NCBI GenBank assembly: GCA_964648115.1
Contig: CAZYME010000008.1
Location: forward strand, 12,009 to 76,008
Source of the DNA: CAZYME01 sp964648115
GTDB lineage: Bacteria; Pseudomonadota; Gammaproteobacteria; Legionellales; Legionellaceae
Length of the DNA stretch: 64,000 bases
Reading direction: 5' to 3'
Shown here: positions 42,201 to 51,205 of the stretch, piece by piece
How positions within the stretch are numbered: position 1 is the first letter of the stretch
How the letters are laid out: every line of letters begins with the position of its first letter
Made by a program: the position numbers and the translations under genes
Notes under the pieces: generated by a model
Database searches by the model: none
What the model saw: only the letters and a program-made list of their open reading frames with translations
What the model was told of the DNA's origin: nothing

Positions 42201-43607
42201 CAAGTATTAAAAATAGATGGGCGGGTCTCATCCATCTCTGTAGAGACACTTAAACAAAATCCCTCATTAAAAGAAGCTTTAGCATCTGGTGCTTGTTTTG
42301 TAGCGATTGCCTGTACTGATAGTTATGAAAAGATACTCACTTTCGACTCTGAACAATTTGGTTATCTGAATGATCCTTGCATGGTAATGCTAGATGAGTC
42401 TCACTTGCAAAAAGAGACCGTTGAAACGCTTAGTAAGAATCCATATTTGCAAAAAAACTCCTTCGTGGCAGGGCTATCAGCAACACCTAGTACAAAGCCA
42501 TCAATGTTTACCTCAGCTGATTGCACCAAGATCAGTTACACTAGAATGGAGGCTGTTGATAACAATAATTTAGCACCTTGTATTTTAGATACGCTCAATG
42601 TGGGTTATAGCCTTGAGAATGTAAATACTGTCCTTGAGCAGTTGGATAAACTTGTCAAAGAGACTCACTTGCCTGGCGGTGGAGTTTTGGCTGATAAGAA
42701 AGGCATTATTTATCTCCCTAATGATAAAGATGGGTATAGCTATTCCAGTGAAGCGGTACAGAAATTAACTGACGCAGGTATTCCGTGTGTTGAAATTAAT
42801 GCGGACCAACCTGATGTTGGCAAAAAACTGAAAGGTTTCCGAGAATCTGGCAATATAATAGCAATCTGCAAGAGCATGATTAAAGAAGGTTTTAGTGACG
42901 TTAAGATAAACTGGGTTTTGAATCTACGAAATGATAACGCTTCTGATGTTTGTCAATCAGCTGGTCGTTGTATGCGAAAAGACCCTGAAAACTTAGAGAA
43001 AGTAGCTTATGTGGTGGGTTTCAATGATATCAAATCTGAACGCATCTTTCCAAAAGGTCAACAGACAAAAGCCGACCCTGCCGCATTAGAACGCTGTACC
43101 GAGGAATATCAAGCTCAAAAATTGGATAGAGAAGGTCATGCATTCCTGCTGAATCCACCCATGGTATTAGATGATGATGATGATGATGATGATGATGAAG
43201 ATCTATCACAACCTATGATGCTCTGTGCGAAACGTCCTAACGGACAAACTTATTTAGATGAATTTGGTATTTTTAGTCGCAAACGACGGCGAGAAAGCGA
43301 CATTTATGCTGATATTAGAGCAGAAATTTCGTCTCTTGCTGACGGGCTAGATAGACTTCCGAAAAGTTCTAGGTTTGGCTTCTTATCCACTCCGAGCGAT
43401 ATGAATAACCGCATTAAAAAAATTAACGAATTAGCTGAAAAGTTGCTACAGCTGGAAATTAATGATGAAGTACAAGAGCTATGCAGAACTCTGTTGGACA
43501 CGGTTATAAGACCACTATTAGGAACAAACGATAGTTTGTCTGAAACAGAGAGTAGACTAGAGGTTTATATAAATGGACCTGAACAGGCTACTAATTATGC
43601 TGCCTAA
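39240..43607 (+). CDS. Giant multidomain protein: duplicated N-terminal modules, possible glycosyltransferase-like region, SF2 helicase, NLS-like motif
   Basis: About 1455 residues. Two related modules of about 115 residues (about 7-122 and 212-326) share LSGP-KG and YAWFDGNLVRVYA. An Ala/Pro repeat linker (about 408-450) follows. Residues about 545-760 resemble a GT-A-like fold (IFVFCGRGMDAY, AMKLGVPYAFFFDDNIENV with a DD motif); this is tentative. Then comes an SF2 helicase: motif I MATGTGKTY (about 930), motif II LDESH (1050), motif III LSATPS, motif VI QSAGRCMRKDP (1239). The tail has a poly-Asp run (about 1310) and KRPNGQTYLDEFGIFSRKRRR, a bipartite-NLS-like cluster. No signal peptide. 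Function unknown; a nucleus-directed effector is inference. Confidence 0.6.
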   Translation: MQSAWEISPRKYIFLSGPRKGQSFSNEDNLKIEFHGYRTYVGTNEFAPYEIEENNGGYRFPNFSVVPKELTIIRVNSSKAYVWFDNNLVRVYASSSRRGRCLLDKDRKKIMNPMNFIFIENLRGEIFVVKKNLQMEAVILHTLTKSNKDIPAPTDEFMPAPEGMPYHEASVFYEKKCADIQTPDLAPLDHPAAHAQPAHDELILTRPHPGMIPPKKCIYLSGPDKGKALNAQEIERVSLNGSRPFLGAYQVAFFELKENDGAYCFMNYSKVPEELKIIQLISYNKLYAWFDGNLVRVYAHNTIRGWALLSDNQKIQNPKQFIFTEGPLGPLTPATEAKNVFVLLDKYGLGRVKFFDVSKSDTNAPTDNFLHVPEGIGYHIVSAHYERQIQAAPTRDPLTIVLKPFDPIALALAPPAPAALAPAALAPAAPAPAAPAPAAPALAAAAEPAHALVDIDLMEDILPCGGVSRKYAGDIVSAARLPETWADGPLIKKAPDSVGLNLSRLSDRGYSIERQHRLRFSLLGDGFDVKFSLFTTIKPAEGEGPIPQHTTPIFVFCGRGMDAYIPKEFKQIEDPEENLRIILVGTRAQYKELQYHLGDGVDFLAVERLVSKTHGDYADKLGLINTRRLAAMIFAMKLGVPYAFFFDDNIENVRFQSAGAAKSTWTDFCNRAILALQQMGTACASIPTETARGLRKEKPGELGSKLFIFNLSKIVEILGPEISNLWFIPFLSSSSCNLWGEDYYFQLLLAAMFSRVSSGFRILPSDQWGITRTPQPPICVKTVKTATVWEKEPEILFNEMFPSGLEHLNELNPNASTWVNWAIKELHRIVLENRLAREEHIRRAAEASLMSAHAQANNVAPYKPDPTFSPLPDEAFLYSLTTQIQVILSQGILLDYQNRLLEQVLENLTREDGTPKFDSQGNATFNFEMATGTGKTYIQIALAIAALLTKNPRPVVIVTPYQQLVEQFFRDFITILQRNPQLGIQPAQVLKIDGRVSSISVETLKQNPSLKEALASGACFVAIACTDSYEKILTFDSEQFGYLNDPCMVMLDESHLQKETVETLSKNPYLQKNSFVAGLSATPSTKPSMFTSADCTKISYTRMEAVDNNNLAPCILDTLNVGYSLENVNTVLEQLDKLVKETHLPGGGVLADKKGIIYLPNDKDGYSYSSEAVQKLTDAGIPCVEINADQPDVGKKLKGFRESGNIIAICKSMIKEGFSDVKINWVLNLRNDNASDVCQSAGRCMRKDPENLEKVAYVVGFNDIKSERIFPKGQQTKADPAALERCTEEYQAQKLDREGHAFLLNPPMVLDDDDDDDDDEDLSQPMMLCAKRPNGQTYLDEFGIFSRKRRRESDIYADIRAEISSLADGLDRLPKSSRFGFLSTPSDMNNRIKKINELAEKLLQLEINDEVQELCRTLLDTVIRPLLGTNDSLSETESRLEVYINGPEQATNYAA
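40476..40580 (+). repeat. 15-base tandem repeat encoding the (APAAP)n linker
   Basis: About six imperfect copies of GCTCCAGCAGCTCCT inside the giant gene encode the Ala/Pro linker. In-frame unit, so copy number could vary without frameshift. Confidence 0.85.
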
Positions 43608-43677
43608 CTCCCTGGTACGTCATCCTTCTTTGCGTTTAGGATGACGAAGACCTGTGCGATCCTTACGCCGAATGCTA

Positions 43678-43806
43678 GACAATTGCTCTATTAAGCCTAC
43701 GTGACGCGGCTTGTCCGCGCCATCCAGGAGATCTCTAGATACCGTGGACAAGCCAAGGTACGTAGGCACTTAAGAGTATTTGAGAATATGAATTGTCAAC
43801 AGACCC
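43678..43806. repeat. MITE-like element, left end deleted
   Basis: Right end AATTGTCAACAGACCC followed by TA. The left end begins TAG-ACAATTG, lacking nine bases of the terminal repeat of the complete copy at 53382-53519. The inner sequence, with CGCGGCTTGTCCGCGCCATC, is nearly identical to that copy. Confidence 0.85.
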
Positions 43807-43838
43807 TAATATAATCAGCATCTGACTCTCGAATTTGT

Positions 43839-44240
43839 TTAATCAATAAATTTTAGTATTCTGTACTGGGCAACAGTGATTTGGTCTTTAAAAATGACAA
43901 GTGTCTTACGTGGACTAATGCCTGTTAAGCATAACAATATGAATATTCCTCCCTCAAAAATAATCGATACACGCTCGTATTTAATTTGCAACCCATCTGC
44001 CTTGTGTAATAGCCAATAGCTAGGGTGATAAGATAATTTCTTATGGTTTGGCAAAGGTAATTTACTACGCATGATACTGAGGAAAAGAATGATCAATAAA
44101 AAAACTAAAGAAAGTTTAACCTGAACTAACAGCCCTGATCGCATTAAAACAATCATGGCCAGTAGATGAAGTAGCACAACACAACGCAAATAATCCTTTG
44201 ATTTGCTAAGTGTTATCGTGAAGTCTGATAAAGGCAACAA
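43839..44240 (-). CDS. YgfX-like membrane protein (CptA)
   Basis: 133 residues with two adjacent transmembrane segments near the N-terminus (YLRCVVLLHLLAMIVLM and QVKLSLVFLLIILFLSIM) and a soluble C-terminal part. Placed immediately after sdhE with a 35-base overlap, the standard ygfX position. In E. coli YgfX was reported as a toxin affecting FtsZ and MreB; the role is unsettled. Identity rests mainly on architecture and neighbour. Confidence 0.7.
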   Translation of the reverse strand: MLPLSDFTITLSKSKDYLRCVVLLHLLAMIVLMRSGLLVQVKLSLVFLLIILFLSIMRSKLPLPNHKKLSYHPSYWLLHKADGLQIKYERVSIIFEGGIFILLCLTGISPRKTLVIFKDQITVAQYRILKFID

Positions 44241-44457
44241 TTTCTAGCAACTCCTGAGATGGAGGTTTTTCATACTCCATAAACCACGCGTAAAGATCTG
44301 GATCTGGGTATTCTAATAAGTTTTCGAAAGCAGCCAACTGTTGTTCCGTCATAGCATCAAGGCTTTGCTTTAAAAACCGTTGCAAGATTAAATCTAACTC
44401 AAGCATTCCGCGGCGGCAATGCCAAGTAATTTTAGCTTTTCTTTGTGGGGAAATCAT
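44206..44457 (-). CDS. sdhE: SdhE, FAD assembly factor
   Basis: 83-residue chaperone that promotes covalent flavinylation of succinate dehydrogenase. The RGxxE motif is R16-G-M-L-E20 (CRRGMLELD), with the helical bundle ending FMEYEKPPSQELLEIVAFIR. The frame extends upstream to 44598, but that part is repeat-derived; MISPQRKAKITW at 44457 matches the family. Divergent from ygfZ and overlapping ygfX, the conserved gammaproteobacterial cluster. Confidence 0.92.
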   Translation of the reverse strand: MISPQRKAKITWHCRRGMLELDLILQRFLKQSLDAMTEQQLAAFENLLEYPDPDLYAWFMEYEKPPSQELLEIVAFIRLHDNT

Positions 44458-44474
44458 AACACTCACATTTAAAT

Positions 44475-44556
44475 GTAGCCTGGATGAAGCGCAGCGAAAT
44501 CCGGGTTTTCCGTGCCACACAACCCGGATTACGACTAACGCCTCCATCCAGGCTAC
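44475..44556. repeat. GTAGCCTGGATGAAGCG..GGCTAC palindromic repeat
   Basis: Lies in the divergent sdhE/ygfZ intergenic region, between their start codons; same family as 21523-21604 and 56099-56177. Confidence 0.85.
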
Positions 44557-44638
44557 GAAGAGAAAAATTCTTAGCCTAATAGCTATCACTATCGGCATTG
44601 ATGCTACACTACACTCAGCGTCCCAAACAACTATTTTT

Positions 44639-45631
44639 ATGACAACTTTACCTTACCAAATTAACACCAGGCAACTGACTGCTTTTGCGCCATTGGCTGA
44701 AGAGTTGGCTTACGATACTGACAAAAATTATCTATTTGATTTAGCTTATCTAGCCGGAATCCATGTCGCGGGTGAGCGTGCTCAAGAGTTTTTGCAAGGT
44801 CAGTTGAGCTGTAACCTTCTTGAGGTTAATGAGCACCAGATGCGAAAAGGTGCATTGTGTGATTTAAAAGGGCGTATCCTCGCGTTACTGGATGTTGTAA
44901 ATTGGAGCGGGCACGGCTTTCAGCTTATTCTTCCACGGGATTTATTGCCAGGCACAAAAGCTTCTCTTGCCAAAACTGCGATGTTTTCACGTGTTATATT
45001 AAATCATGTAAGCGATTATCAAGTTTTTGGCTTTCATCTACAAAATGATGACGATTTTGTACCATTTGATCTCAAGCTGTCTGATACACCTTATGCGGTT
45101 ATCTATCAAAGTAATTATTGCTGTTATTGTTTAGGCAATAATTTTTATATTTTTCTAGTGGATGTTGCTCATGCGCAAGCACTTCGAGATGAGTTTATCA
45201 AACACTCGCAATTAAGAGGATCACTTGCCTGGCAAGCATTGCAACTTCAGCAAAAGCGTGTGGAAATTTATCCTGAATCGAGGGGATTGTTTCTGCCTCA
45301 TCGTCTTGGCTTACAGCTCTCGGGTTATTTGAGTTTTGATAAGGGTTGTTATAAAGGACAGGAGATAATCGCACGTACGCATTATCGTGCAAAACTTAAG
45401 CATGAGTTGAGGATATTTAAAATTCAGACGGGTGAAACGTTACATAGTGGTCAGAAAATATTTAATGATGGCGGGAAAATTGAGGTTGGGGAGCTTATTG
45501 ATTTTTGCCCTGTTGGCGGTGAGGAATATTTAATAGCTGCTAGTGTGGTGTTTGAGTGCCCGGAGAGGGTGTTGTTTGAAGAAAGTGCCGGAAATATATG
45601 TAGGTTGGGCCCATGGCCCAACAGATTCTAA
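44639..45631 (+). CDS. ygfZ: Folate-binding protein YgfZ
   Basis: Tetrahydrofolate-dependent protein needed for some iron-sulphur enzymes such as MiaB. Signature DKGCYKGQEIIARTHYRAKLK near residue 235 contains the essential cysteine of K-G-C-Y-x-G-Q-E. GCV_T-like fold, 330 residues. The last residues (NICRLGPWPNRF) come from the inverted repeat that begins at 45600, so the native end has been replaced. Divergent from sdhE. Confidence 0.92.
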   Translation: MTTLPYQINTRQLTAFAPLAEELAYDTDKNYLFDLAYLAGIHVAGERAQEFLQGQLSCNLLEVNEHQMRKGALCDLKGRILALLDVVNWSGHGFQLILPRDLLPGTKASLAKTAMFSRVILNHVSDYQVFGFHLQNDDDFVPFDLKLSDTPYAVIYQSNYCCYCLGNNFYIFLVDVAHAQALRDEFIKHSQLRGSLAWQALQLQQKRVEIYPESRGLFLPHRLGLQLSGYLSFDKGCYKGQEIIARTHYRAKLKHELRIFKIQTGETLHSGQKIFNDGGKIEVGELIDFCPVGGEEYLIAASVVFECPERVLFEESAGNICRLGPWPNRF

Positions 45632-45673
45632 TGTGGCACTTCGTATGCTTGTTGGGCCATGGGCCCAACCTAC
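45600..45673. repeat. GTAGGTTGGGCCCATGGCCCAAC inverted repeat
   Basis: Paired TTGGGCCCATGGCCCAAC palindromes joining the 3' ends of ygfZ and the cytochrome b561 gene. It encodes the final ygfZ codons and touches the cytochrome stop codon. Confidence 0.9.
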
Positions 45674-46212
45674 TATCTGCCTCCAGGCAGCATGCGTTTT
45701 AACACATTATCTTTATCAATAAAGTGATGCTTTATTGCGCCAGCGATGTGTAAAACAATGAGTGCTATCAAAATCCAGGCGATGATTTTGTGGGACTCCT
45801 CCATAAATTCTGATAATGCTTCATTGGCTTTAATTGGAAGCGGCATAGCGAATAACCCAAAGTATGAAGGTACCCTGCCCCCGGCTACTGACATCACCCA
45901 ACCACATACAGGCATACAAATTAAAAACACATATAAACTATATTGTACCGTACGCGCCAAAATTCTTTGCCACATCGGCACAGTCTTAGGCAATGCAGGC
46001 TTTCCAGTGTGTTGTATCCAGAAAAGCCGCGCAATTACTAGAAATAACACGGTAAGACCAAAGGATTTATGGATCATATACGCTGACGACTGGTATTGAT
46101 CCGGTAAACTATCCAGAAAAAAACTGCCTGATAGCATAGCGATTACAATGATGGCTATTAGCCAATGAAAAAATTTAGATCCTTTTGAATAAGCTACAAT
46201 CATTTTACCCAT
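45673..46212 (-). CDS. Cytochrome b561 family protein
   Basis: Di-heme membrane cytochrome, 179 residues, four hydrophobic helices. Heme-ligand histidines are plausible in FFHWLIA, YMIHKSFG, ESHKIIAW and VLHIAGAIKHHF. The family transfers electrons between quinone and periplasmic acceptors or superoxide. Alternative start at the second Met (46203). Stands alone between repeats. Confidence 0.88.
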   Translation of the reverse strand: MGKMIVAYSKGSKFFHWLIAIIVIAMLSGSFFLDSLPDQYQSSAYMIHKSFGLTVLFLVIARLFWIQHTGKPALPKTVPMWQRILARTVQYSLYVFLICMPVCGWVMSVAGGRVPSYFGLFAMPLPIKANEALSEFMEESHKIIAWILIALIVLHIAGAIKHHFIDKDNVLKRMLPGGR

Positions 46213-46266
46213 TGGTACCTCTCCCTGAAACCTATATACATTGATCTAACCCCCTTCCCTTTTTTA

Positions 46267-46369
46267 ATTTTCTGAAACTTGGATAGTAGATCCAAAATTC
46301 TCCACGCTCAATACGGGCTAAATTAATCTATACCTCTTCCATATTTTGATTTTCTGAAACTTGGATAGT
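46267..46369. repeat. Direct repeat of the gdhB 3' end
   Basis: The 21-base word ATTTTCTGAAACTTGGATAGT occurs at 46267-46287 and 46349-46369, the latter within the gdhB C-terminal codons. Degenerate similarity extends to both sides. A short fragment of the ATACGGGCTA repeat lies between. Confidence 0.8.
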
Positions 46370-49300
46370 GGTCTGCGTTAAATCCAATAATTCTCGGATA
46401 GCCACAAAGAACATTGTGTAGTTCAGTACTGTACTTGAGCGTAAATTTGCCAGTACTTTGCGCCATCGGTCAATCAACCCTATATGACTCTCAGACCATG
46501 TCTCGAAAGACTTCATAAAATCCTTTTTCTTCTCAGCAAAGCTAATAATTCCAGCCGTTAATTGCCGCTGTTGCCAATCTAAATCATCGCGCAAGGCTTC
46601 CCTGGATAAAGCTTCCCAATGATTGTCTGTTGGGTGAATAATGACTTGCGTCCGTACCCATTCTAAATCAAGGAATTCACCGATATTAAAGTATGTTTCT
46701 GCGCCTTTGCTGATTTTAACAGCATGCTTTTGGGAAACTTCCAAGATATCCATTGCTGAAAATAAGCTACGTGTAATGGTTAATTCATGTGCTAAATCTT
46801 CAGGAATACCTATTTCCAAATATTTTACTAAGGTTTTACTATATTCGTTTCGATGCTCCTCGCCCAATACTGTTGGCATCGCATCTTTCAACTCTTGCAT
46901 GGCAGGACCGTATAATTTAACTAACTTAGTAATATCAAGCCGTAGACGTTGATTGCGTAAGAACCAACGAGCCACACGCCTCAGCAAACGTACATACATC
47001 ATCTGAATTTCAGATAAATTTTCCGCCGTGATCTGGTTGGTCACTGCTTCAATTTTCCCCCAGATCACATCCATATTCATCACAGCTCTAGTGATCATAT
47101 AGGCACGTACAATAGCTGAAACAGGAGCACCTGTCTCATCTTGCATCCGGTATACAAAACTAAAACCCATCTCATTAATGATAATATTACTCAATTTAGT
47201 TGCAATAATTTCTCGTTTTAATGGATGCTGCTGCATCTCTTTGCTAAAACGCTCTTGCAAGGGCTTTGGAAAAGAATTGACTAAAAATTGCTTTAAATAA
47301 GGATCTTCTGGTACATCTGAATTAAGAATTGCTTCCTTTAAAATAATTTTACTATAACAAAGCAACGTGGCTATCCCAGGGTTACTTAGTCCTTTGCCAA
47401 TTAATTTCTGCTCCATTAACAATTTTTCATTGGGCAAAAATTCCAAAGCTCTATCTAACTTCCCTGCGCGTTCTAGCTCAGTAATATAACGACTATGCAA
47501 CTCTACCGATCGGAGTGCTTGAGATGAGGCTAGATTAATTGCGCTAGTTTGCAAATAGTTCTCCCGCAAGACTAATCGAGCAACTTCGTCTGTCATTGCA
47601 GCCAACAACTCATTACGTTGCTTGAAGGTTAAATCGCCAGCAGCAACAATGCTATTCAGCAAAATTTTAATATTAACTTCTTTATCAGAACAACTTACAC
47701 CAGCAGAGTTATCGATAAAGTCGGTATAAATGAGACCACCATTTAGCGAGTATTCAATTCGAGCTAGCTGTGTAAATCCTAAATTCCCACCTTCCGCTAC
47801 AACTTTGCATCGTAATTGCTTCGCGTTAATACGAATAGCATCATTCGTACGATCCCCTACTTCTGCATTCGTTTCAGCATGCGCCTTAACAAAAGTACCA
47901 ATACCTGCGCTCCATAACAAATCAACCTTTGCTCGAAGAATTAACCGTATTAATTCATTGGGCTCGATAGCCGTTTGTTTAATACCAAAAGCTTGCTTCA
48001 TTTCCTTACTAACTACAATTGACTTAGCGTTGCGGTTAAATACCCCGCCACCTTTAGAAATCAGTTTTTTATCATAATCTGCCCAGGACGAACGCGGTAA
48101 ATCAAATAAACGCTTACGCTCCGCCAGGCTAAGCTCCGGATTAGGGGATGGATCAATAAAAATATGCAAATGATTGAAAGCAGCAATTAATTTGATATGT
48201 GGCGACAACAACATCCCATTACCAAAAACATCACCCGCCATGTCACCTATACCCACAACTGTAAAATCAGTGGTATTGATATCGACGTTCATCTCATAAA
48301 AATGGCGCTTTACTGACTCCCAAGCACCTTTTGCAGTAATGCCCATTTTTTTATGGTCATAACCAATAGAGCCACCTGATGCAAACGCATCACCTAGCCA
48401 AAATCCATACTCCAAGGATATTTCATTGGCTATATCAGAGAAAGTTGCAGTACCTTTATCCGCCGCAACAACCAGATAAGGATCATCTTCATCATAGCAA
48501 ACTACCGCTGGAGGTTTGCAAACACTGCCCTCTAGATAATTGTCTGTTACATCAAGCAAGCCACGAATAAAATGCTGATAACATCTAATACCTTCCGCCA
48601 AAATTTCTTCGCGAGAACCATTCAAAGGTAAATGTTTTGCAACAAAACCACCTTTTGCACCGCTAGGAACAATAACTGCATTTTTTACCTGTTGAGCTTT
48701 CATCAAGCCCAATATTTCTGTACGGAAATCTTCTCTACGATCAGACCAGCGTAGACCACCCCTAGCCACTTTCCCACAACGTAAATGCACTCCCTCAAAT
48801 TGAGGCGAGTACACAAAAATTTCAAACATAGGAAATGGACGAGGAACACCAGAAATGATGCGGCTGTTCATTTTGATGGAAATATAATTTTTAGGCTTAC
48901 CATCCAAGTCTACTTGGTAATAATTGGTGCGCAATGTAGCTGAAATGGCTTGAACAAACTGTCTAATAATTTTATCTTCATCAAGATTCGCTACATTATC
49001 TAAATCAGCTAATATTTCTTTAGTTAAATTATTAAAGCTCTCTACACGGTGTTCGGTTTTAGCAGGGTGAAAACGTATTTCGAACAATTGCACCAATTTC
49101 TTGGCAATGCTGGCATTATTGTTTAATGCCATTTCAATGTAGTCTTGGCTAAACGTGAAAGCAATTTGCTTGAAATATTTGGCATAGGTACGAAGAACAG
49201 CCACCTGCCTCCAATCAAGACATGCAGCCAGCACTAACTGATTAAAGCCATCGTTTTCAGCATCACCAAACCAAACGCTAGTAAATGCGTTTTGAAATAA

Positions 49301-51205
49301 CTCTCGAATCTCATCAACTTTAAATACACTACCCCGCGTATAATGCATGGAAAAATCATTGATCCACGCAAGTTTTTCATCCTCAAATTTTAATACGTAT
49401 GGACGCTCACTAATTGCGCGTAAACCAAGGTTCTCAACAATAGGAATAACATCTGAGAGAGGAATAGTAACGTCATGCTGGTATATTTTAAGTCGGAAAT
49501 TATCCGATAGCTCATCCAACGGTCTGTAGAAATTCAAACCTAATGAGTTTATTTCAGATAATTGCTCCATATGCTTGATATCAAAAACAGCGGTTCTAGG
49601 AGAGAAATTTGATGTGTAGGCCACTGGGAAGGCATTTTTATAGTGTGCAAATAAACTGTTACCCTTTTCTTCGCCAAAAGAATCTGCTAAAAAAAACTGC
49701 AAATCATCTGCCCATGAACGCCCAACTTCAATGAGTCTTTTTTCTATTTCCCTAAAATCAAACTCCACACTTTCTAAGGGATTAATACGAATCATAAAAT
49801 GTATGCGCGCTAAAACCGACTCGGAAAAATACGTGGAAAAAGTAATTTCTTGCGCGTTGAAACTTTCACTTAATACTTTTTCCATGGCTTGTCTAAGTTC
49901 TGTATTAAAACGCTCCTTCGGTACATAAACCAAACATGAGACAAACCTATGATAAACATCCATGCGAGCAAACATGCGAATACGACGCCGCTCTTGCATG
50001 TAAAAAACCCCCATGGCAATTTCCAATAACTCCTCTTCAGAGCCTTGAATCAAGTCATCTCTTGGCAATGTTTCAATAATATTGAGCAAAACCTTGCCCG
50101 CGTGGCCACGCGGATTCAACCCGGAGTTCTTCATTATTAACGCCACTTTGTGGCGTAAGAAAGGGATGTGCTTTGGATTGGTGTTATAGGCTGCGGAAGT
50201 ATATAAACCAATAATACGCCGCTCACCAATTACTTCGCCCTTCTGATTAAAACGTTTAACACCGATGTAATCAGTATAAGCATCTCGATGAACCAATGCC
50301 TTGGTATTTGTTTTAGAGGTAACCAGAATACGTGAGGATAGGGTTAGCTCCCTAGCCTCTGGAGCCATAGCAGTAATGCTTCGTGCACTGGACTTGCTTA
50401 ATTCATCACGCAATAAACCCAAACCAGTTCCTGGTATAGCTTGTAAAATAGTTTCTTCGCTTTTACGCAACAATTCATAGTCACGAATACCAAGAAAAGT
50501 AAAATGATGATCCTCAGCCCACTCCAAAAAGGCTTTGGTTTCTTCAATTTCACTTTCATCCAATACAACTCGTGCATTATCTAATTCGTGGATAATTTCC
50601 TGTACTTTCTCTCGCATTGGGAGCCAGTCATCAACCACAGCACGGTTATCCTCTAACACGTGCTCAAAATTACGATACAACTCTTCAAGAATATGAGGAT
50701 CAGTTACCCTATCAATTTCCATCAATATAGGGGCTTCTGTTAATACATGTTCTGGTAGTGTTCCTTGACGTGGTAAAACAGCAGTGACTTCATTGTCTTT
50801 ATCACGAACGATATGAATACCACCCATATGGATGATTAAATGAGAGATTAAACCCATGCGATTTATAACTAGCCGCATTGAGTCAACCAAAAAAGGCATA
50901 TCATCACAGATCACTTCAACTACAGTATGAGTGGTCTGCCAACCATGCCGCTCGAAATCAGGATTATAAATACGAATTTTAATTTCATGCGGAGCTCGGC
51001 GTTGGATAAGCGCCCAGAAGTTGATTGCTGCGCCATATAAATCATCAATGTTCCACTCACTGAGATCGTCTGGGGCTACTGTGGCATAAAATTGGCGGAC
51101 AAACTCAGCACAAAAACCAGCCTGATCCGAACTCATTTCTTTTTGTAGCTTATCAACTACGGCAGCAATGATTAGATCTTTGCCTTCTTCGAACTTGTGA
51201 GACAT
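46328..51205 (-). CDS. gdhB: NAD-specific glutamate dehydrogenase, 180-kDa type
   Basis: Oxidative deamination of glutamate to 2-oxoglutarate. At 1625 residues it is the L-GDH-180 class. A long N-terminal regulatory region with ACT-like segments (residues 1-700) is followed by the catalytic core: CGKVARGGLRWSDRREDFRTEILGLMKAQQVKNAVIVPSGAKGGFV, then the dinucleotide-binding part (KVVAEGGNLGFTQLARIEYSLNGG). It fits a lifestyle that burns amino acids, as in Legionella and Coxiella. Alone on its transcript. The last codons are partly duplicated downstream (46267-46287). Confidence 0.95.
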   Translation of the reverse strand: MSHKFEEGKDLIIAAVVDKLQKEMSSDQAGFCAEFVRQFYATVAPDDLSEWNIDDLYGAAINFWALIQRRAPHEIKIRIYNPDFERHGWQTTHTVVEVICDDMPFLVDSMRLVINRMGLISHLIIHMGGIHIVRDKDNEVTAVLPRQGTLPEHVLTEAPILMEIDRVTDPHILEELYRNFEHVLEDNRAVVDDWLPMREKVQEIIHELDNARVVLDESEIEETKAFLEWAEDHHFTFLGIRDYELLRKSEETILQAIPGTGLGLLRDELSKSSARSITAMAPEARELTLSSRILVTSKTNTKALVHRDAYTDYIGVKRFNQKGEVIGERRIIGLYTSAAYNTNPKHIPFLRHKVALIMKNSGLNPRGHAGKVLLNIIETLPRDDLIQGSEEELLEIAMGVFYMQERRRIRMFARMDVYHRFVSCLVYVPKERFNTELRQAMEKVLSESFNAQEITFSTYFSESVLARIHFMIRINPLESVEFDFREIEKRLIEVGRSWADDLQFFLADSFGEEKGNSLFAHYKNAFPVAYTSNFSPRTAVFDIKHMEQLSEINSLGLNFYRPLDELSDNFRLKIYQHDVTIPLSDVIPIVENLGLRAISERPYVLKFEDEKLAWINDFSMHYTRGSVFKVDEIRELFQNAFTSVWFGDAENDGFNQLVLAACLDWRQVAVLRTYAKYFKQIAFTFSQDYIEMALNNNASIAKKLVQLFEIRFHPAKTEHRVESFNNLTKEILADLDNVANLDEDKIIRQFVQAISATLRTNYYQVDLDGKPKNYISIKMNSRIISGVPRPFPMFEIFVYSPQFEGVHLRCGKVARGGLRWSDRREDFRTEILGLMKAQQVKNAVIVPSGAKGGFVAKHLPLNGSREEILAEGIRCYQHFIRGLLDVTDNYLEGSVCKPPAVVCYDEDDPYLVVAADKGTATFSDIANEISLEYGFWLGDAFASGGSIGYDHKKMGITAKGAWESVKRHFYEMNVDINTTDFTVVGIGDMAGDVFGNGMLLSPHIKLIAAFNHLHIFIDPSPNPELSLAERKRLFDLPRSSWADYDKKLISKGGGVFNRNAKSIVVSKEMKQAFGIKQTAIEPNELIRLILRAKVDLLWSAGIGTFVKAHAETNAEVGDRTNDAIRINAKQLRCKVVAEGGNLGFTQLARIEYSLNGGLIYTDFIDNSAGVSCSDKEVNIKILLNSIVAAGDLTFKQRNELLAAMTDEVARLVLRENYLQTSAINLASSQALRSVELHSRYITELERAGKLDRALEFLPNEKLLMEQKLIGKGLSNPGIATLLCYSKIILKEAILNSDVPEDPYLKQFLVNSFPKPLQERFSKEMQQHPLKREIIATKLSNIIINEMGFSFVYRMQDETGAPVSAIVRAYMITRAVMNMDVIWGKIEAVTNQITAENLSEIQMMYVRLLRRVARWFLRNQRLRLDITKLVKLYGPAMQELKDAMPTVLGEEHRNEYSKTLVKYLEIGIPEDLAHELTITRSLFSAMDILEVSQKHAVKISKGAETYFNIGEFLDLEWVRTQVIIHPTDNHWEALSREALRDDLDWQQRQLTAGIISFAEKKKDFMKSFETWSESHIGLIDRWRKVLANLRSSTVLNYTMFFVAIRELLDLTQTTIQVSENQNMEEV

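Noticed and set aside
44458..44598. N-terminal extension of sdhE
   Set aside because: These codons fall in a palindromic repeat and its flank; MISPQRKAKITW matches the family start.
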